In this document: positions 6,649 to 9,891 of the stretch, in pieces
How positions within the stretch are numbered: the stretch's first letter is position 1
Layout: every line of letters begins with the position of its first letter
Source: Modestobacter sp.
GTDB taxonomy: Bacteria > Actinomycetota > Actinomycetes > Mycobacteriales > Geodermatophilaceae
Reading direction: 5' to 3'
Assembly: GCA_025965635.1 (NCBI GenBank)
Contig: JAOPWO010000487.1
Span: 1 to 9,891, forward strand
DNA: 9,891 nucleotides
Program-made: the position numbers and the translations under genes
Notes under the pieces: model-generated
The model's database searches: none
Seen by the model: only the letters and a program-made list of their open reading frames with translations
What the model was told of the DNA's origin: nothing

Positions 6649-6677
6649 TCGACCGCGAGCGGTTCCCGGTCGCCCGA

Positions 6678-6683
6678 TAGTCT
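6678..6683 (+). promoter_or_regulatory. possible -10 element for tRNA-Leu
   Basis: TAGTCT at 6678-6683 fits TANNNT and would begin the transcript near 6690, about 14 bases before the mature tRNA 5' end. No matching -35 hexamer is found at the usual spacing. It diverges from the pdtaR -10 about 35 bases away. Confidence 0.3.
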
Positions 6684-6703
6684 GTGACGCGGCGTACCGG
6701 CCG

Positions 6704-6777
6704 GCCCCCGTACCCCAATCGGCAGAGGGAGCGGATTCAAAACCCGCGCAGTGTGCGTTCGAGTCGCACCGGGGGCA
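6704..6777 (+). tRNA. tRNA-Leu (anticodon CAA) with a short variable loop
   Basis: A complete cloverleaf of 74 bases. The acceptor stem pairs GCCCCCG (6704-6710) with CGGGGGC (6770-6776), and the discriminator is A6777. The D-arm has a three-pair CCC/GGG stem (6713-6715, 6727-6729) and an 11-base loop containing GG at 6721-6722, close to the E. coli tRNA-Leu D-loop. The anticodon stem is GCGGA (6731-6735) with CCCGC (6743-6747); its last pair is an A-C mismatch. The loop TTCAAAA puts anticodon CAA at 6738-6740, which reads UUG. The T-arm GTGCG/CGCAC encloses TTCGAGT (6758-6764). The variable region is only five bases (6748-6752), whereas bacterial tRNA-Leu usually has a long extra arm. CCA is not encoded. 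Leu identity rests on the anticodon, A73 and the D-loop. Confidence 0.88.
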
Positions 6778-6829
6778 CTGTCCTTCACGGTCCTGGCGGT
6801 CCACTCCGGCACGACGTCAGGCGCGCCGC

Positions 6830-6857
6830 AGAGGTTGGCCGGGTGACCGGCCACATG
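6830..6857 (+). promoter_or_regulatory. ribosome site followed by a start-codon hairpin for the decarboxylase
   Basis: AGAGG at 6830-6834 is the ribosome site. One base later, 6836-6842 (TGGCCGG) pairs perfectly with 6847-6853 (CCGGCCA) around the four-base loop GTGA, a GNRA-type tetraloop. That loop contains the GTG at 6843. A second in-frame ATG at 6855 sits one base past the stem. The fold could hide or present the GTG, or bring the ribosome site next to the ATG. Confidence 0.5.
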
Positions 6858-8531
6858 ACGCCCGACCAGTTCCGCCAGCACGGACACGAGGTGGTCGATT
6901 GGATCGCCGACTACTGGTCACGGGTCGGCTCGTTCCCCGTCCGGTCCCAGGTCTCCCCCGGTGACGTCCGGGCCGCGCTGCCCGCGGCCGCGCCCGAGCA
7001 GGGCGAGCCGTTCTCCGCCGTCCTGGCCGACCTGGACCGGGTCGTGCTGCCCGGGATCACGCACTGGCAGCACCCCGGCTTCTTCGGCTACTTCCCGGCC
7101 AACACCTCCGGCCCCTCGGTGCTGGGTGACCTGGTGTCGGCCGGGCTGGGCGTGCAGGGCATGTCCTGGGTGACCAGCCCGGCGGCCACCGAGCTCGAAC
7201 AGCACGTGCTCGACTGGCTGGCCGACCTGCTCGACCTGCCCGCGGCGTTCCGGTCCACGGGCCGCGGTGGCGGCGTCGTGCAGGACTCGAGTTCCGGCGC
7301 CAACCTGGTCGCCCTGCTGGCCGCCCTGCACCGGGTGAGCCGCGGCGCCACCGTGCGCGCCGGGGTCCAGCCCGACGACCACACCGTCTACGTCTCGGCG
7401 GAGACCCACTCCTCGATGGAGAAGGCCGTCCGGATCGCCGGGCTCGGCAGCGACGCCGTCCGCATCGTGGAGGTCGACGGCGACCTGGCCATGCGCCCGG
7501 CCGCGCTGGCCGCCCGGCTCGAGCGCGACGTCGCGCGCGGCCTCACCCCGGTCATGGTGTGCGCCACCGTCGGGACGACGTCGACCACCGCGATCGACCC
7601 GCTCGCCGAGCTGGGCCCGATCTGCCAGCGCTACGGCGTGTGGCTGCACGTCGACGCCGCCTACGCCGGGATCAGCGCCGTCGTGCCGGAACTGCGGCCG
7701 CTGCAGGCCGGCGTCGAGTGGGCCGACAGCTACACGACCGACGCGCACAAGTGGCTGCTCACCGGGTTCGACGCGACGCTGTTCTACGTCGCCGACCGTG
7801 CGGCGCTCACCGGGGCCCTGGCGATCCTGCCGGAGTACCTGCGCAACGCGGCCACCGACGCCGGCGCCGTCGTCGACTACCGCGACTGGCAGATCGAGCT
7901 GGGCCGTCGGTTCCGGTCGCTGAAGCTGTGGTTCGTGCTCCGCTGGTACGGCGCGGAGGGGCTGCGCGAGCACGTGCGCGGCGGCGTCGCGCTGGCCCAG
8001 GAGCTGGCCGGTTGGGTGGCCGCGGACGACCGGTTCGACGTCGTGGCCCCGCACCCGCTGTCGCTCGTGTGCCTGAAGCCGCGCTGGGCAGCCGACGTGG
8101 ACGGCGACGTCGCGACCATGACGCTGCTGGAGCGGCTCAACGACGGGGGCGCGGTCTTCCTCACGCACACCACGATCTCCGGCGAGGTCGTCCTCCGGGC
8201 GGCGATCGGGTCGCCCACCACCACCCGTGAGCACGTCGAGCAGTTGTGGGCGCTGTTGCGCGAGGCCCACGACTGGCTGGCCAACGACTTCGAGGAGCAG
8301 GCGCGGGAGAGCCGGGCAGCTGAGCAGCGGGCCCGCGGGCAGGCCGAGCAGGCAGCTGCGGCGGAGCGCGCAGCGGCGGTGGCAGCGGCCGAGCCCGCGG
8401 CACCGGCGGCGAGGGTCGAGACGCCGGCCGCCCAGGACGAGACCGACGCGCAGGCGACGGCCCAGCAGGAGGCCCCAGCCCCCGAGCAGACCCCCACCAC
8501 CGAGGGGACCGCAACCTCAGTCCTCGAGTGA
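6843..8531 (+). CDS. PLP-dependent group II decarboxylase, aromatic-L-amino-acid type
   Basis: A pyridoxal-phosphate enzyme expected to decarboxylate an amino acid, probably aromatic, to its amine in the cytoplasm. GTG 6843 is chosen because AGAGG (6830-6834) is eight bases upstream; ATG 6855 is the alternative, four codons later. In the 562-aa product, the N-terminal helices (DQFRQHGHEVVDWIADYW) match the swap domain of DDC enzymes. HWQHPGFFGYFPANTS at about 74-89 is the family substrate-loop region. His189 (ETHSSMEKAVR) should stack on PLP, HVDAAYAG at 269-276 includes Asp271, and Lys303 in DAHKWLLTGFD should form the Schiff base. The core ends near 482. About 80 further residues form an Ala/Glu/Gln/Pro-rich tail with no recognisable domain, while typical family members end near 470-500. 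The end overlaps the convergent tesB by 15 bases. The true substrate (Trp, Phe, Tyr, DOPA or other) cannot be read from sequence. The gene follows the tRNA with no clear terminator between. Confidence 0.92.
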   Translation: MTGHMTPDQFRQHGHEVVDWIADYWSRVGSFPVRSQVSPGDVRAALPAAAPEQGEPFSAVLADLDRVVLPGITHWQHPGFFGYFPANTSGPSVLGDLVSAGLGVQGMSWVTSPAATELEQHVLDWLADLLDLPAAFRSTGRGGGVVQDSSSGANLVALLAALHRVSRGATVRAGVQPDDHTVYVSAETHSSMEKAVRIAGLGSDAVRIVEVDGDLAMRPAALAARLERDVARGLTPVMVCATVGTTSTTAIDPLAELGPICQRYGVWLHVDAAYAGISAVVPELRPLQAGVEWADSYTTDAHKWLLTGFDATLFYVADRAALTGALAILPEYLRNAATDAGAVVDYRDWQIELGRRFRSLKLWFVLRWYGAEGLREHVRGGVALAQELAGWVAADDRFDVVAPHPLSLVCLKPRWAADVDGDVATMTLLERLNDGGAVFLTHTTISGEVVLRAAIGSPTTTREHVEQLWALLREAHDWLANDFEEQARESRAAEQRARGQAEQAAAAERAAAVAAAEPAAPAARVETPAAQDETDAQATAQQEAPAPEQTPTTEGTATSVLE

Positions 8532-9413
8532 CCGGATGAGGCCCTCCTGAGCGACCGTGGCGACGTGCGTGCCGTCCGCCGCCCAGATGTTGCCCAGGCC
8601 CAGGGCCCGGCCGCTGGACGCCGACGGGCTGTCGGTCTCGTAGAGGAACCACTCGTCGGCGCGCACCGGCCGGTGGAACCACACGGCGTGGTCGAGGCTG
8701 GCGCCGACCACCGACCCGCCCCAGCCGCCGCCCACCCGGACGAGCGCGGACGAGAGCAGCGTCAGGTCGCTGACGAAGGTCAGCGCAGCCGCGTGCACCG
8801 CCTCGGCCTCCGGCAACCGGCCGGTGACCCGGAACCAGACGCGGGACACCGTGTCCGAGCCGTGCCGGGGCGCGGGGTCGAACGGGTCGGACAGGTACCG
8901 CTGCTCGACCGCCCGGGACATCAACCGGAGGTTGGTGACCTTCGCCGGGTGCGCCGCGGCCACCTCGTCGAGGCCGGGCAGTCCCTCGGGCCCGGGCACG
9001 TCGGGCATCGGCAGCGAGTGCTCGACCACCGGGCGCTCGCCGGCGTGGAAGTCGGCCGTCAAGGCGAAGATCGCGACGTCCTCACCCCGGCGGGTCTGCT
9101 TGGCCAGCACCCGGCGGGTGCTGAACGACCGGCCCTCACGCAACCGCTCCACCTCGAACCGGATCTCCTCCTGGGTGTCACCGGGACGCAGGAAGTACGA
9201 GTGCAGCGAGTGCACCGGCCGGTCGGCCGGCACCGTGGCGATGGCGGCCATCAACGCCTGACCGGCGACCTGTCCCCCGAAGATCCGCTGCAGCGGGGTG
9301 GGCGGGGTCAGCCCGACGAAGCAGTCCGCCCCCCGCGGTTGGAGCTCCAGGACCTCCATCAGGTCCGACGCCGGGATCGCTCCCCCGCCGCGGGACCCTG
9401 CCGACATCGTCAC
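8517..9413 (-). CDS. tesB: acyl-CoA thioesterase II (TesB family)
   Basis: Hydrolyses acyl-CoA to free fatty acid and CoA in the cytoplasm; a double-hotdog protein of 298 aa, near the E. coli TesB length of 286. Landmarks are LQRIFGGQVAGQAL at 41-54 and HSLHSYFLRPGD at 68-79. Next come RSFSTRRVLAKQ at about 95-106 and TFVSDLTLL with Asp216. ASLDHAVWFHRP starts near Ser239, and VAQEGLIR contains Gln289. Asp216 and Gln289 correspond to the E. coli catalytic Asp204 and Gln278; E. coli Thr228 is replaced by Ser239, a conservative change. The GTG at 9413 overlaps the pyk stop as GTGA, so translation is likely coupled to pyk; ATG 9407 is an alternative start. The pairing of tesB after pyk is also seen in M. 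tuberculosis (Rv1617-Rv1618). Confidence 0.95.
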   Translation of the reverse strand: MTMSAGSRGGGAIPASDLMEVLELQPRGADCFVGLTPPTPLQRIFGGQVAGQALMAAIATVPADRPVHSLHSYFLRPGDTQEEIRFEVERLREGRSFSTRRVLAKQTRRGEDVAIFALTADFHAGERPVVEHSLPMPDVPGPEGLPGLDEVAAAHPAKVTNLRLMSRAVEQRYLSDPFDPAPRHGSDTVSRVWFRVTGRLPEAEAVHAAALTFVSDLTLLSSALVRVGGGWGGSVVGASLDHAVWFHRPVRADEWFLYETDSPSASSGRALGLGNIWAADGTHVATVAQEGLIRSLED

Positions 9414-9891
9414 GCGTCGGCCCCCACCTCGTGCACGCGCACCAGGTTGGTGGAACCTACGGTGTTGGGCGGGCTGCCGGCGACGATGACCACCCGGTCG
9501 CCCTCCTTCAGCCGGCCGATCGACAGCAGCGAGAAGTCGACCTGCCCGACCATGTCGTCGGTGTGCGTGACGGTGGGCACCAGGAACGTCTCGACGCCCC
9601 AGGACAGCGCCAGCCGGCTGCGCACCCGCGGGTCGGTGGTGAAGGCCAGGATCGGCAGCCGGGTGTGCAGCGCCGCGAGCCGCTGCGCGGTGTTGCCGGT
9701 GAGGGTGAACGCGGCGAGCGCGGAGACGTCCATCGCCTCCCCGATGTCCTTGGCCGCGCGGACGATCGCCCCGGACCGGGAGGACGACACCCGCTGCAGC
9801 TTGGGGGTGCGGATCTCGTCGGACTCGACGGCGTCGATGATCCGCTCCATCGTGCGCACCGCGGCGATCGGGAACTTCCCGACCGAGGTCT
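9410..9891 (-). CDS. pyk: pyruvate kinase, C-terminal part (5' end outside window)
   Basis: Final step of glycolysis, phosphoenolpyruvate plus ADP to pyruvate plus ATP, in the cytoplasm. The window holds the last 159 codons and the stop; the start and catalytic barrel lie beyond 9891. The frame enters with TSVGKFPIAAVRTMERI, the conserved end of the pyruvate kinase A domain. The C-terminal domain follows, with the typical SGAIVRAAKDI, FTLTGNTAQRLAALH, ILAFTTDPRVRSRLALSWGV, the VDFSLLSIGRLKEGDRVVIVAGSPP strand-turn stretch and NLVRVHEVG. TLTGNTAQRL lies where other pyruvate kinases bind their sugar-phosphate effector, but the effector cannot be read here. No frameshift is seen. It is upstream of and overlaps tesB by four bases. 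Confidence 0.96.
   Translation of the reverse strand, partial: TSVGKFPIAAVRTMERIIDAVESDEIRTPKLQRVSSSRSGAIVRAAKDIGEAMDVSALAAFTLTGNTAQRLAALHTRLPILAFTTDPRVRSRLALSWGVETFLVPTVTHTDDMVGQVDFSLLSIGRLKEGDRVVIVAGSPPNTVGSTNLVRVHEVGADA

Noticed and set aside
6737..6739. Alternative anticodon TCA (opal or selenocysteine type)
   Set aside because: Shifting the loop breaks the anticodon stem; only the CAA register keeps four Watson-Crick pairs and T33.
6704..6842. tRNA as an integration site for a mobile element
   Set aside because: No integrase, no repeat of the tRNA 3' end and no foreign-looking genes are present in the window.
6636..6887. N-terminal extension of PdtaR to 288 residues
   Set aside because: It would run through the tRNA-Leu gene. 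The GTG at 6635 gives the normal family length.
6918..8270. Long minus-strand open frame opposite the decarboxylase
   Set aside because: The product is a Gly/Gln/Arg/His-rich shadow, while the plus strand has a fully recognisable enzyme with all active-site motifs.

Overview
This is high-GC actinobacterial DNA. The third codon positions are almost all G or C, GTG starts are common, and the window carries an ANTAR response regulator of the PdtaR type beside a tRNA-Leu, near pyruvate kinase and TesB. The style fits the Frankiales/Geodermatophilales/Nocardioides range (for example Blastococcus-like), but the genus cannot be fixed from the sequence alone.

Left part (141-5815): a complete branched-chain-amino-acid-type ABC importer of the HAAT family. 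Two permeases (livH, livM) and two ATPases (livG, livF) form a tight plus-strand operon. A periplasmic-binding-type lipoprotein (livK) is encoded on the minus strand and points at the operon, with a shared hairpin between the two stop codons. LivK should capture the ligand outside the membrane, LivH and LivM form the channel, and LivG and LivF supply ATP hydrolysis. LivH carries an extra exported beta-sandwich domain before its membrane part. The most striking feature is LivK: its two sequence blocks are in the reverse of the normal order, with the C-terminal part of the family fold directly after the lipoprotein signal and the N-terminal part at the end. It therefore reads as a circular permutation.

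Middle part (5816-6842): a regulatory intergenic region with hairpins, then pdtaR (receiver plus ANTAR RNA-binding domain, minus strand, probably leaderless). Diverging from it is a tRNA-Leu(CAA) with an unusually short variable loop.

Right part (6843-9891): a PLP-dependent group II (aromatic-amino-acid-type) decarboxylase with an odd low-complexity tail. Its start codon lies in the loop of a perfect hairpin. It converges with and overlaps the end of tesB (acyl-CoA thioesterase II). tesB is translationally coupled to pyk (pyruvate kinase), of which only the C-terminal third is in the window. No mobile element, CRISPR array or defence gene is visible.
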